From the NCBI RefSeq assembly GCF_036226685.1, contig NZ_CP109009.1:992001-1056000 (forward strand): a DNA stretch of 64,000 nucleotides, given 5' to 3'. The notes beneath the pieces were generated by a model that saw only the letters and a list, made by a program, of their open reading frames with translations, was not told where the DNA came from and made no database searches. This document shows positions 1-10,900 of the stretch, piece after piece (within the stretch, counting starts at the first letter, position 1; every line of letters begins with the position of its first letter). Source of the stretch: Streptomyces sp. NBC_00690. Lineage in GTDB: Bacteria > Actinomycetota > Actinomycetes > Streptomycetales > Streptomycetaceae. The translations under genes were made by a program, and so were the position numbers.

Positions 1-850
1 CCATCAGCGTCGGGTGGTCGGCGAGGGCGGCGAGTAGGGCGTGGAACTCGTACGGGCTCGGCGTGCTGGGGCCCATGCGGGTGAGTTCCCGGGTCGTGGG
101 CGCCATGGGGCGGTGGAACTCTGCGAGTCGGGCCCAGCCTTCGGCGTCGCGCACGTCGTCGTCCTCGACGGCTCCGGTGCGCAGCAGTTCGCGGCGGAGC
201 GACTCGATGTCGGGGTCCGAGCCGTCGGGTGCGCCGACACGTCGGACGAGCCGTTCGACCGCCGCCCAGTCCGGGCCGTCCCGGGACCCGCCGGTGGTGC
301 CGTACGGATTCTCGTCGTTGCCGTACTGATTCGCGTCGTCGTACTGATTCGCGTCGTCGTACTGATTCGCGTCGTCGTACTGATTCGCGTCGTCGTACTG
401 ATTCGCGTCGTCTCGGGCGGCGTCGACGGCACCGGCGAGGAGGCGGGTGTAGATGTCGGACAGCGCCGTCCCCACCGCCGCGGCGGGATAGGACTCGATG
501 GGGTCCCGCATCGCGTGCTGGGCGAAGACGAAGGGTTCAACGAGCAGCGACCCGGGGAAGAGCGCCTGCCAGAGCGCGGGGTCCGGTGGATCGTCGACGA
601 GGGTGGCGACGGGGGTGATGGAGGTGTTGTTCGCCTTCTTGACGATCACCGTCAGCGGTTGGAAGCCGAGGGTGGGGAAGGCGGCGACCTGGAGGTATCG
701 GGAGAGGGGTAGGACGGCGGTGCCGGGTGGGCTGCCCTCGTCGTTCGAGAGCCGGATGCTGAGGACGAGGGACAGTTGGGTCGTCCCGGCGGCCGTCTGG
801 GGGGCCGCCGGGTCGGGCAGCAGGGTCCACACCAGGGTCTGTTTGATCAT
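1..850 (-). CDS. Hypothetical protein with DDANQY repeats (3' end beyond window)
   Basis: The reading frame opens at an ATG at 848-850 and stays open to the left edge, so only the first 283 or so residues are visible. The start overlaps the stop of the upstream gene as ATGA (847-850), which indicates translational coupling. The N-terminus (MIKQTLVWTLLP) leads into a region rich in beta-type sequence. A run of five perfect DDANQY hexapeptides follows near residues 147-176 and then a related GNDENPYG stretch. No signal peptide or membrane helix is visible. I do not recognise the family. Coupling to the large beta-rich protein upstream suggests that the two products act together. Confidence 0.75.
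   Translation of the reverse strand, partial: MIKQTLVWTLLPDPAAPQTAAGTTQLSLVLSIRLSNDEGSPPGTAVLPLSRYLQVAAFPTLGFQPLTVIVKKANNTSITPVATLVDDPPDPALWQALFPGSLLVEPFVFAQHAMRDPIESYPAAAVGTALSDIYTRLLAGAVDAARDDANQYDDANQYDDANQYDDANQYDDANQYGNDENPYGTTGGSRDGPDWAAVERLVRRVGAPDGSDPDIESLRRELLRTGAVEDDDVRDAEGWARLAEFHRPMAPTTRELTRMGPSTPSPYEFHALLAALADHPTLM
323..412. repeat. Five perfect tandem 18-bp units inside a coding region
   Basis: Five back-to-back identical copies of an 18-bp unit (plus strand gtactgattcgcgtcgtc) encode DDANQY on the minus strand. The length is a multiple of three, so changes in copy number keep the frame. It looks like a slippage-prone linker in the protein rather than a regulatory element. Confidence 0.95.
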
Positions 851-3684
851 GACGCGTCCTCCAGGGCGGCGAAGGCGGCGCACCTCTTGCTCCACGCGTT
901 CTGGGTGGGGAAGGCATCGCTGTACGAGGGGTCTCCCCCGCCGCCGAACCGGCGCTCCATCGACATGCTGACGGACTGGGAGAAGAAGGCGACGCGTACG
1001 CGGACGGTCACTCTGGCGGTACCAACGATCTCCGTACGTTTCGGGCCACTCGGGTTCGCCGGGTTCTTGGGGACTTCGGTGCTCTTCAGGGAGAGGTAGA
1101 ACTCGACGGAGACGCTGATGATGCCAAGGACGTCGAGGGCGCCGACGGCCCGCAGGAAGCCCTCCAGCAGGCTCGCGCCGTGGTCCAGCTTGAGATACAC
1201 CCCGGCGGTGATGGAGACCGAGCCACTGGCGACTCCCAGGTCGAGGGCGGCAGCCGCGCCGAACTCCAGTTGGGCTTCCAGGGTGGTGACCTCGCCGGAT
1301 TCGACGGTGATCGAGAAGAATCCGCCGCCGCCGAGGAGGGAGACGGTGACCAGGAAGGGATGGTCACGGGAGGAGACACCGAAGGTGGTGCGGACCGGTG
1401 TGCCGTCGAACGGGAGCCGTACGGTGATGGACAGGACCAGGTTCTGGAGCAGGAACACCCCGGCGCCCACGGTCGGGACGGCGAGTCCGTAGCCGACCTC
1501 GACCCCCTGGAGGTCCACGTCGATGCGGGGCCCGTTGGCGGGTGACGGCAGATACTCGCGAAGCTTGTCGAGGAAGCGGAGGTCTCCGTCGAAGCCGACG
1601 TTGCCGATCTTGACGTCGAGGTCGGGGGTGGTGCCCGGCCTGCCGGTGAAGGCCATCCGCCGGAACTCGATGGAGAGGATGCTCGCGAAACTGAGCTTGA
1701 AGTCCCGGAGTTCGCCACGGACTTCGACGGTCGGCGGGGAGCCGTCGAACCGGGCGATGCTGGTGGACTTGATGTCGAGGCTGTCGGACCGGGTCGTGGT
1801 CAACGGCCCGATGCTGGTGGCCTTGATCTGGGGACGCCAGCTCATCTCGGTCCGGACGGCGGTCGGCGGCTTGAGTGTCCCTGGTTGGTGTTCGACGGTG
1901 GTGATGATCTTCGGGGTGGTGGTGCCGTCGCCCGCACCGATGGGTCCGGGCTCGATCAATTGCGTCAGGTCGATCACCCCGAGCAGCCGGGTGGGCAGAT
2001 CGCCCGGGCTCGCCGGCGGTTTGAAGTACGCGGCCGGGTCGAACTGTCCGGCGGCGACGGTGTCCAACTTGCCGCCGACGAGCCCCGTGGCGGCGGAAAG
2101 CCCACTCACCGGCAGCCCAAGGGCAGCAACGGCGCCGGAGGCGGCGGGCGGTGGCTCAAAGTCGGCGGCTTGCGGCAGGCTCGCGTAGACCTGACGGGCG
2201 GCGGCCAGGCCATTGGTCACGTACTTGTCGTACAGCTTGAGCTGGTGGACGGTACCGGTGACTGCGGGCGGCACGGCGGCGCTGAGACTGGTGGCGGTGG
2301 GCGGTGGCGCAAGGGCGTCCAGGGCCGGGATCCGGGCGCCGACGGAGAGCAGCCGGGGGTGTGCCGCCAACCGCCCGGCGGCCATGAGCTGGGCGGAGGT
2401 GGCCTGCGACGGCTCGGCTCCGATCCGCAGTTCGGCGATGTCGACCGTGGATTTCTCCGCGCTCGTGCCGTCGTCGGGGGCGAGTTCGAGGCGGCCGGTG
2501 GCGGGCAGCGGAAGGTTCTTGGTGATGTTCTCGTACGTGGTGAGGGGGCCGCTCAGCCCGCCGTAGGCAAAGTCGCCCCGGATGAAGACGAGGGGGGCTG
2601 TGAAGTGGACGCGATGGCCGCGCCAATCGTCGGCGCTGAGGGCGAAGGGCAACGCCGTGGCGGGCGCGTCGGCACGGTGCACCCAGTAGCCGACCCGTTC
2701 GAGCGGGGTCCCGATGGAGATCTCGGTGTCCATCGGCTGGTCGACCCGGACCCGGGAGAAGGGGAAGGCCCGGCCGCCGTTGGGGAGGGCGGCGACGCCT
2801 TCGTAGGTGATCTCGGGCTTGAGTACGGTCAGCCGGATCGACTGAACGAGTCCGAGGTCGAGCCGTCGCTCGGTGCGGGTGGTGACCTGGACGGGAAATC
2901 CGAACGGCAGCAGGAAGCCGCGTTCGTCGACCTGGACGACGATGTCACGGCCGCCCGCCGAGCGGTGGCGGTAGCCGGTGATGCCGAGCGCAGGAAAGTC
3001 CTTCCAGTCCCCTGCGAGGTCGGCGTTGGCGCCGAGCGCGGACAGCACGACCCCGTTGGCAGTCACCGGGCGGGCGCCGGTGGCGTTGTGGATCTGCTGC
3101 CGGTGGAAAGCGGAGAGCGAGCTGGAGAAGGGTTGCCAGCCGCGGGGCGGCGCCACTCCCACCAGGCCCACCGGGCCGCCCTCGTACGGGGTCGCGGACG
3201 CGGGGGCGATCCGGGTGTGCCAGATGCCCGTGGCCCCGGAGCTGCCCGTGACAGGGGCGGTCACATGCCGCCACACCAGGTCCGCGGAGGCGGGGCCGAA
3301 GAAGAGGCCCCAGACGCATTCGAGGACGGTGCCGGCCTGGGCTGCCTGGAGCGCGGCCCAGGACAGCAGCCCGTCGGCGGTGAAGGGCACGGATGTGCCC
3401 GGGGGTACGCGCAGGGCGACGGTGCTCTCGCCGGAGTACCGCACCCGTTTGGTGCCGGTGGAAGCCGCCGCCAAGGACGTGGACTCCTCCAGGGCGGACT
3501 GCGGCGGGAAGTGTGCCGTGATCGTTCCCGCGGTTCCGGGCGTACTGGGACCGAGGACGACGGCGCCCGCCGCGCCCGAGCGGGAGATGTTGGAGAAGGT
3601 GAAGTCCAGAACGAGCATGTCCTCACGGCGGAGGAAGGTGACGGTGGTCCCGTCCATGGGCGTCCCCGAGGCTGCGGCGCACAT
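847..3684 (-). CDS. Large beta-rich hypothetical protein
   Basis: The product is about 945 residues. I chose the ATG at 3684 because a GGGAG ribosome binding site lies about 9 bases upstream. The frame stays open to 3861 but that extension is arginine/proline-rich and has no good start signal; an ATG at 3657 is also possible. There is no signal peptide or membrane segment. The first two thirds look like stacked beta domains joined by Pro/Ala-rich linkers. The last roughly 250 residues are glycine-rich amphipathic strands (for example GGGGFFSITV and VASGSVSITAGVY), as in a beta-barrel or beta-solenoid. The stop overlaps the next start (ATGA). I do not recognise the family; a large structural or assembly protein is only a guess. 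Confidence 0.7.
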   Translation of the reverse strand: MCAAASGTPMDGTTVTFLRREDMLVLDFTFSNISRSGAAGAVVLGPSTPGTAGTITAHFPPQSALEESTSLAAASTGTKRVRYSGESTVALRVPPGTSVPFTADGLLSWAALQAAQAGTVLECVWGLFFGPASADLVWRHVTAPVTGSSGATGIWHTRIAPASATPYEGGPVGLVGVAPPRGWQPFSSSLSAFHRQQIHNATGARPVTANGVVLSALGANADLAGDWKDFPALGITGYRHRSAGGRDIVVQVDERGFLLPFGFPVQVTTRTERRLDLGLVQSIRLTVLKPEITYEGVAALPNGGRAFPFSRVRVDQPMDTEISIGTPLERVGYWVHRADAPATALPFALSADDWRGHRVHFTAPLVFIRGDFAYGGLSGPLTTYENITKNLPLPATGRLELAPDDGTSAEKSTVDIAELRIGAEPSQATSAQLMAAGRLAAHPRLLSVGARIPALDALAPPPTATSLSAAVPPAVTGTVHQLKLYDKYVTNGLAAARQVYASLPQAADFEPPPAASGAVAALGLPVSGLSAATGLVGGKLDTVAAGQFDPAAYFKPPASPGDLPTRLLGVIDLTQLIEPGPIGAGDGTTTPKIITTVEHQPGTLKPPTAVRTEMSWRPQIKATSIGPLTTTRSDSLDIKSTSIARFDGSPPTVEVRGELRDFKLSFASILSIEFRRMAFTGRPGTTPDLDVKIGNVGFDGDLRFLDKLREYLPSPANGPRIDVDLQGVEVGYGLAVPTVGAGVFLLQNLVLSITVRLPFDGTPVRTTFGVSSRDHPFLVTVSLLGGGGFFSITVESGEVTTLEAQLEFGAAAALDLGVASGSVSITAGVYLKLDHGASLLEGFLRAVGALDVLGIISVSVEFYLSLKSTEVPKNPANPSGPKRTEIVGTARVTVRVRVAFFSQSVSMSMERRFGGGGDPSYSDAFPTQNAWSKRCAAFAALEDAS

Positions 3685-4014
3685 CGGCACCAGCTCCCGT
3701 GATCTATGGAACCCAGCCGGGCAGTGCATTCCCCCTCTCAGTATTTCATCGCCACGAAGGGCCTGCCAGTGGACACTTGATCGGCCGGTATGTGCCCCGT
3801 CAACCATCGGCCGCCATGGCCGGATATCTTCGGCAATCGTCTGCGTACGGTACGAGAACAAGCGGGTCTCCGCGCACTCCAGGACTACTACGGCACGTCC
3901 GCGGCGGCACGGACCCTCGCCGACCCGCCCCCGGCACGAGACACACGAACAGCCCAGCTGGCATTCGAGGCTTTTGCTACGATTCGTGCCTGCCCAATCT
4001 CCCTGCGCCCGCGC

Positions 4015-4302
4015 TTAGACGTAGTACTGCAACATGTACCTGCCGAAGCCGATGTCCAGACAGCGGTACTGGACGTTGTTCCGGCCGTAGAGGTCCTTGC
4101 CCTGGGCCATGCAACGGTCGTAGAAGAAGTACCAGTCGTGGTCGTACCAACGACCCAGCACCTCAACCGGCTTCTCCGACGAGGCGGGTGCGGATGCGGT
4201 AGCGGGCGCGCGTAAGGATTCCGAGGCGTGCACTGGACTCGTGACACCGGCGAACAACGCACCCGCAAGGGCGACGCCGGCGAGTGCGGTACGGATCCGC
4301 AT
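4015..4302 (-). CDS. Small secreted protein
   Basis: A 95-residue product. The start at 4302 is fixed by AGGAGGA about 6 bases upstream. Residues 1-27 form a clear Sec signal peptide: MRIR, a hydrophobic ALAGVALAGALFAGV core, then a cleavage region ending near VHA. A short Ala/Ser/Pro linker follows. The mature C-terminal half is aromatic-rich (GRWYDHDWYFFYDRC, ending in GRYMLQYYV) and has two cysteines that could form a disulphide. It is a typical small exported Streptomyces protein. I do not recognise the family and no partner gene is adjacent. Confidence 0.8.
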   Translation of the reverse strand: MRIRTALAGVALAGALFAGVTSPVHASESLRAPATASAPASSEKPVEVLGRWYDHDWYFFYDRCMAQGKDLYGRNNVQYRCLDIGFGRYMLQYYV

Positions 4303-4970
4303 GAGTCTCCTCCTGTGCCGAGGTGATGGCCCGTGGGCCCTGCCGAACCTCCGCGAGCGTAGGAGCCCGACAGGGGCCGCAACAGAGGAAGCGCCGCCTC
4401 CGCTCAGGGGCGGCTCCGAGTGGGTGCCGGCTCGTGCGCACGGAGGGCCTTCCCACTCGCGTCCGTGCCGGATCGCGGGGGCAACTGGCCCTCCGAACCG
4501 TTCTGGCGGAATCCGCGGGGCTTCGTTCGCACCGCCTATGGCCAGCCCGAACAGGCAATGTGACAGAACATCAATCACCGTACGCGGCCGTGGAATCCAC
4601 CTCCGACGACAGACTCCTCAGCCCACTCAGGCAGCCCTTGCTGTGGCCATCGCTCTCCGTTGCACCCAGGGGGACGAATCACCGCAGTCAGGGATCAGCG
4701 ATTCATTCCGCCAACCCACAACGTCGTGAATTTGATCAAGAATTGATCACAACTCCCGGTTCCCCAAAGTTGATGAAACACATCAAACCGCTCGACCTCG
4801 AACGAAGTGAGTTCACCTAGCACCTACCTCGATTCGGGCAACTGATACCCAACACGGCCATCTCGATCTTCGTGACGTTGCGATGGAGGCCGGTGACGTT
4901 CCGTGCGTGATGTGTGAAGCTCCTGAGGTGATCATGTGAGTGATCACTTAGTGATATTCCAGGAGTTGGT
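4303..4970. other. Intergenic region between two divergent genes
   Basis: No convincing gene lies here. The region holds divergent promoters for the small secreted protein and the RHS gene. It is clearly less G+C-rich near 4700-4960, where several dyads occur: TTGATG-AAACA-CATCAA at 4770-4786 and GTGATCA-N6-TGATCAC at 4928-4947. Confidence 0.6.
4928..4947. promoter_or_regulatory. Palindrome upstream of the RHS gene
   Basis: A perfect inverted repeat GTGATCA-N6-TGATCAC ends 13 bases before the AGGAG ribosome binding site (4961-4965) of the RHS gene. Its position suits an operator or a short 5' leader hairpin. No cognate regulator can be named from the sequence. Confidence 0.4.
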
Positions 4971-7900
4971 GTGTTGAGATTTCCCCCACGACATAGACGG
5001 CCCGGGGCCGCCCTGTCGGTACGTCCCTTCATCTCGCCGCCCTCGGTGGGACGATGGCGACCGGTTGCGGTGGTGTTGGGACTGACCCTGGCGTGCCAAG
5101 CGGCTCTGGTCGCAGGCTCCGGCCAGACGTTCGCGATTGAACGCCAACTGCCCGTCGCGGCCAAGAAGAAGGATCTCGGCCCGGCCTCGGCCGGTTCGGA
5201 GGCCGAGGCGCGGCTGAAAGCCAAGATCCAAAAGCGACGCATCGAAGTGCTGGACGCACGCACGGACACATCCACGACATGGGTGAACCGCAACGGCACG
5301 CTGACCACACAGGCGTACGCAGGACCGGTCCGCTTCCGTGACGCGGCGGGCAAGTGGCAGGACGTCGACGTCTCGTTGCGGCGGGCGTCGAACGGATCGG
5401 TCCAGGCGCAGGGGCATCCGCAGGGACTCACCCTCGCAGGCAAGAGCAAGGCGCCGAAGGGGCTCAGGGCGGCGGGCCGGAAGGTCGCGGCTGACGCCGT
5501 GCCACTGATCTCACTCGACGACAAGTTCGGCAACCGTATGGAACTCGGCTGGTACGGGGCGCTGCCCGAACCGGTCATCGAAGGCACGGCGGACAACGTC
5601 CTGCGCTACCAGAACGCGCTGCCCGCAACGGATCTGCTCATCGAATCGACGCGGACGGGGTACGAGCAGTTCCTTGAGCTGAAGGATCGTTCCGCCGTCG
5701 ATGCGAACGGCGCGGTCGCCTACAGCCTGACCGTGAAGGGCTTGAAGGCGAAGGCCGGCAAGGACGGGTCGGTGACCTTCACCGACGCCAAGGGCAAGAC
5801 GGCCGGTGTGCTGCCGGCGCCGGTGATGTGGGACGCCAGGGTCGACAAGCGATCGGGCGAGCGTGTGCGTACCGCTCCGGTGAAGGTCCAGGTGGCGCAG
5901 GACGGTGACAAGGTCACCTTGACCCTGTCACCGGACGCGGAGTTCCTGGCCGACAGCACGACCCAGTTCCCGGTGACCATCGACCCGGCGATCAACATTG
6001 GGCCGAGCTTCGACACCTTCGTCCAGCAGGGCTTCACCACCGATCAATCAGCCTCCACGGAGCTGAAGGTGGGCAACAACGGTTCGAACCAGATCGCCCG
6101 GTCGTTCCTGTCGTTCCCGATGAAGAACATCACCGGGAAGCAGGTCACCTCCGCGAAGCTGAACCTGTTCGCCCACCATTCCTGGTCCTGTTCGCCCAGG
6201 GCGTGGGAGGTGTGGTCGACAGGGCAGGCGACCGCGGCCACCCGCTGGACGGCACAGCCGGCTTGGACGACCAAGCAGGCGACGAGCACCCAGACCAAGG
6301 GCTTCTCCAGCGCGTGCAACGACGGCTGGGTGAGCGCGGACGTCAAGACCTTGGTGAGCACGTGGGCGGGCAGCGGCGCGACCTCGAACCACCTCGGGGT
6401 GCGGGCGACCGACGAGAACGACCCCTACGGCTGGAAGCGGTTCAACTCAGGCAACGCGGCGGCCAATACGCCGTATCTGTCGGTGACGTACAACTCGCTT
6501 CCCGGAGTGCCGACACTGGTCGCACCGGCGAACTCGGGTGCCACGAACGACACGACGCCAACGTTGTCAGCGAAGGCACTGGACGGTGACGGCGACCAGG
6601 TCACCCTCGACTACGAGGTGTGGACCACGAGCGGTAGCGCGGCGGCGCGGGCGGGCTCCAGCGGGGCCGTCGCATCGGGCGCCCAGGCCGTGTGGACGCC
6701 GACCGCGCTCGCGGCGGGCGCCTACAAGTGGCGGGCCCGATCGGGCGACGCGCTCGGCAAGAGCGCCTGGTCAGGGTTCCGCGCCCTGACCGTCGACACG
6801 ACCGTACCGGGGACCACGGCCATCGCGTCGAGCGCCTTCCCGGCCGGTGCCTGGTCGGGAACGCCGAACGCCAACGGCGACTTCAGCGGGGACTTCACCT
6901 TCACGCCGCCGACCGGCGATGTGAAGGAGGTCCAGTGGAAGCTGGACTCCGAGGCTTGGCAGTCAGCGCCCTCCGCCGGGTCCGCCGTGACACGTGCGGT
7001 GACGTTCCGTGCCGGCAAGCACACCGTGTCCGCGCGGACCAAGGACGCCGCCGGAAATGTGTCGGCCCAGACGAACCACACCTTCCACGCCGGCTCGGGT
7101 GCGGCCGTGCTCACCCCCGGCAACGGCGAGCGGACGGCTCGACGGGTCGAACTGACCGGACAGGGCAAGACCGGTGACACCGGCGCTCGGTACCAGTACC
7201 GGCGCGGTGCCACGGACACCTGGAAGGACGTACCGGTTGCGAACGTACGTCGCAAGGCCGACAACTCCGTCCTGACGGCATGGCCGGCCCAGGTCACCGC
7301 GGGGGCCGCCGAGGCACTGGTGTGGAACATCACCGATTCACTCGCCGAGGACGGTTCGGTGGACATCCGAGTCGTCTTCACCGACGGAACCACCAGTGAC
7401 ACATCGCCGGCCAGCACCGTGACCGTCGACCGCAACGCCGGCGCCGCGCCCAGTGAGAAGATCGGCCCGGGCAGTGTGAACCTGTTGACCGGCGACTTCG
7501 GCCTCTCAGCGAGCGACGCGACCGCCTTCGACCTGACCGCGAGCCGCTCCTTCTCCTCCCGCCGTCCCACGAACGGCGCCGACCAGGAGGGCCGTGTCGC
7601 GATCTTCGGACCGCAGTGGACCTCCGGCGCGCTCGCCGAACTCTCCGACAGTGTCTGGTCGTTCATCCGCAACACCTCCCCCACCTCGGTCGCCGTCGTC
7701 GACATCGCCGGCGAGGAGACCGGCTTCACCGCCACCGGCAGCGGCTGGAAGGCGGAGACGGGAGCCGAGGAGCTGACCTTGACCGGCAGCCTGACCGGTG
7801 CCCTCACCCTGAAGGACACCGAGGGCGCCACGACGGAGTTCGCCAAGGTCGACACGGCGGCCACCACCTGGCAGGTCTCCAAGACCTCCCTGCCGACCGA

Positions 7901-10900
7901 GCAGTCCACCACAACCGTGATCTCCGAGAAGGTCACCGTCGGCGGCCAGGTCCTGGCCCGGCCCAAGTACCTCATCGCCCCCACCTCGGCGATCACCGCG
8001 GCCACTTGCGCCGGCGCGCCGTCGACCAAGGGCTGCCGCGTACTGGAGTACCAGTACGCCACCGCCACCACTGCGGCCGGGACCACTCTCGGCGACTTCA
8101 GCGGCCAGGTCACCCGGATCCAACTGTGGAGCACCAACCCCGGCGCCGCCAACGCCACGGCGACGGCCGTCTCCCAGTACGCGTACGACAGCCAGGGCCG
8201 ACTGCGCGAGCAGTGGGACCCGCGCATCAGTCCGGCGCTGAAGACGGCCTACACCTATGACTCCGCAGGCCGTGTGGTGACCCTCACCCCGCCCGGTGAA
8301 CTGCCCTGGACGTTCACCTACGGCACGGCCGGATCCGCGGCCACCGCGGGCGCTGGCATGTTGCTCGCCGCCTCCCGTCCGACGCTGCGCGCCGGCACCA
8401 AGGACCAGGAGGACGGTGGCCGGTCGGTCACCTCCCTCGTCTACGACGTACCGCTGACGGGCGTCAACGCACCCCACCAACTGGCGGCCTCCGACACCGC
8501 GGCCTGGGGACAGGCGGACGCACCCACCGACGCGACCGCGGTCTTCCCGGCCGACCAGGTGCCCACAACGCACTCGGGCAACGGCCTCACCGCCAACGGC
8601 TACGAGAAGGCGACCCTCACCTACACCAATGCCTCGGGCCGCGCCGTCAACATCGGCCTGCCCGGCCGACACCTGACCGCCAGCCAGTACGACCGCTTCG
8701 GCAACACCGTCTTCACCATCAACGCGACCAACCTCGAACTGGCCCTGGGGAACGCCCCCTACCAGGTCAACACCCAGACCGAACTCGGGATCCTGGCCGA
8801 CTCACCCGCTGAGCGCGCCCGCCGTCTCGGGACCGTGTCGGTCTACTCCGACGACGGCCAGCGACTGCTGGACGAGTACGGTCCGCTGCACCTCGTCACC
8901 CTGGCCAAGGTGCTCAACGGAGACACGGACAGTCCCGACGTTCCCGCGGGTACCCAGGTCGCCGCTCGTACCCACACCGTCAACCGCTACGACGAGAACC
9001 GTCCCACCGACGGCACCGCCACCGTCAGCGACCAGCTCACCAGCACCCGGGTCGGGGCCACGGTCGACGGCTACCCCGCCGACGCGGACGTACGCACCAC
9101 CGGCACCGAGTACGACTGGGTGAAGGGACTCCCCACCAACACGATCACCGATCCCACCGGTCTCAATCTGCGCAACACCACGCAGTACGACGCCCAGGGC
9201 CGCGTCATCAAGACCACCCTGCCCAAGTCGAACGGCACCGACGCCGGCGCCCGTGTGACCACCTACTGGTCCGCCACGGGCACCGGCACCTGCAAGGGCC
9301 GCCCCGAGTGGGCCGACCTCGCCTGCACCACCGGTCCGGCCGGCAAGATCACCGCTGGCGGCACCCTGCCCGACGAGATCCCGACCACGACCACCCAGTA
9401 CGACAGATGGGGCAAGCCCACCGTCGTCAGTGAGACCGCCAACGGCACCACCCGTACCACCGAGAGCACCTACGACGCCGCGGGACGTCTGACCCAGACC
9501 CAGATCACCGGCGGCACCGGCACTGCGGTACCGGCACGCACCGTCACCTACGACACCGTCAACGGCGCGGCGTCCACCGTCGCCGACAGCGCCGCGACCA
9601 TCCGACGCGCCAACGACATGCTCGGCCGGGTGATGTCCTACGACGACGGCACCGGCAACGTCACCCGCACCGAGTACGACAACCGCAACCGCAAGACCCG
9701 TGTCACGGACTCCGCACCGTCCACCACCAGCTACTCCTACGACAACCCCGCCGGTCTGCCGACCCGGGTCCACGACTCCGTCATGGGCACCATCGGCGAG
9801 GTCACCGGACACTATGACTCCGACGGCCGCCTCTACCGGCAGACCCTGCCGTGGAACATCAACGTGGAGTTCAACCTCGACCCGACCGGTAGCGAGACCT
9901 CCCGCTACTGGCACTGGGAGTCCGGCTGGACCATCCAGGGCGAGACCACCGGGCTGACCGTCCACGACCAGGTCGCCACCCGCACGACCTACACCGGCGG
10001 CGGCGCCTACCAGGAGCACACCTACGACGCCGCCGGACGTCTCACGAAGACGGACGACACCCAGATCGGCGCCACCACCCACCGCGCCTATGTCTTCGAC
10101 GACAACAGCAACCGCACCAGACTGACCACCACCGGGGACGACGTCGACGGCGGCGCACCCAACGTCACGACCACCGACCACACCTACGACAGCGCCGACC
10201 GCCTCACCACCGCCGGAAACGTCTACGACGCCTTCGGCCGCACCACCACACAGTCGAACGGCGCCCAGAACGCCTACTACGCCAACGATCTCGTCCGCCA
10301 GATCACTGCGAACTCCGAGCGCACCACCTGGGCCCTCGACGCGGCCGGCCGGCTGGCCTCCTGGATGGAGGAGGACCAGGCCGAGAACGGCGCCTGGACC
10401 ACCACCGCCACCAAGACCAACCACTACGGCACGGAAGGAGACAGCCCCGACTGGACGGCGGAGGGCAACGGCACCATCACCCGTCTGGTGAAGGACCTCG
10501 CCGACAACCTCATCGCCACCACCAGCGCCGGCGGTGATGTGGTGCTGCAACTCGCCAACCTCCACGGCGCGATCGGGACGCGCATCCCCCTGGTCGACGC
10601 CACCACCCCCGTCGTGAACACCTACGACGACTACGGCAACCCCCTGCCCGGCACGGACCCCGCCCGATACGGCTGGCTCGGCTCCAAGCAGCGGTCCGCG
10701 GAGACTCCCAGCCGCGCCACGCTCATGGGCGTCCGCCTCTACGACCCGAGGATCGGGCGCTTCCTGAGCCCCGACCCCCTCTACGGCGGCGGCGCGAACG
10801 CCTACGGCTATCCCGCAGACCCGGTCAACAGGTACGACCTCGACGGTAGGAAGGTCCTGGCCAAGTACAACAAGAACTCCAGGAGCTGCTCTGTCTGGAA

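Noticed and set aside
323..412. Possible CRISPR or iteron array
   Set aside because: Units are directly adjacent without spacers, 18 bp long and in frame within a coding sequence.
1885..3702. Long plus-strand open frame of about 600 codons
   Set aside because: It is antisense to the large minus-strand gene, lies in the shadow frame created by high third-position G+C, and its translation is glycine/arginine-rich with no domain.
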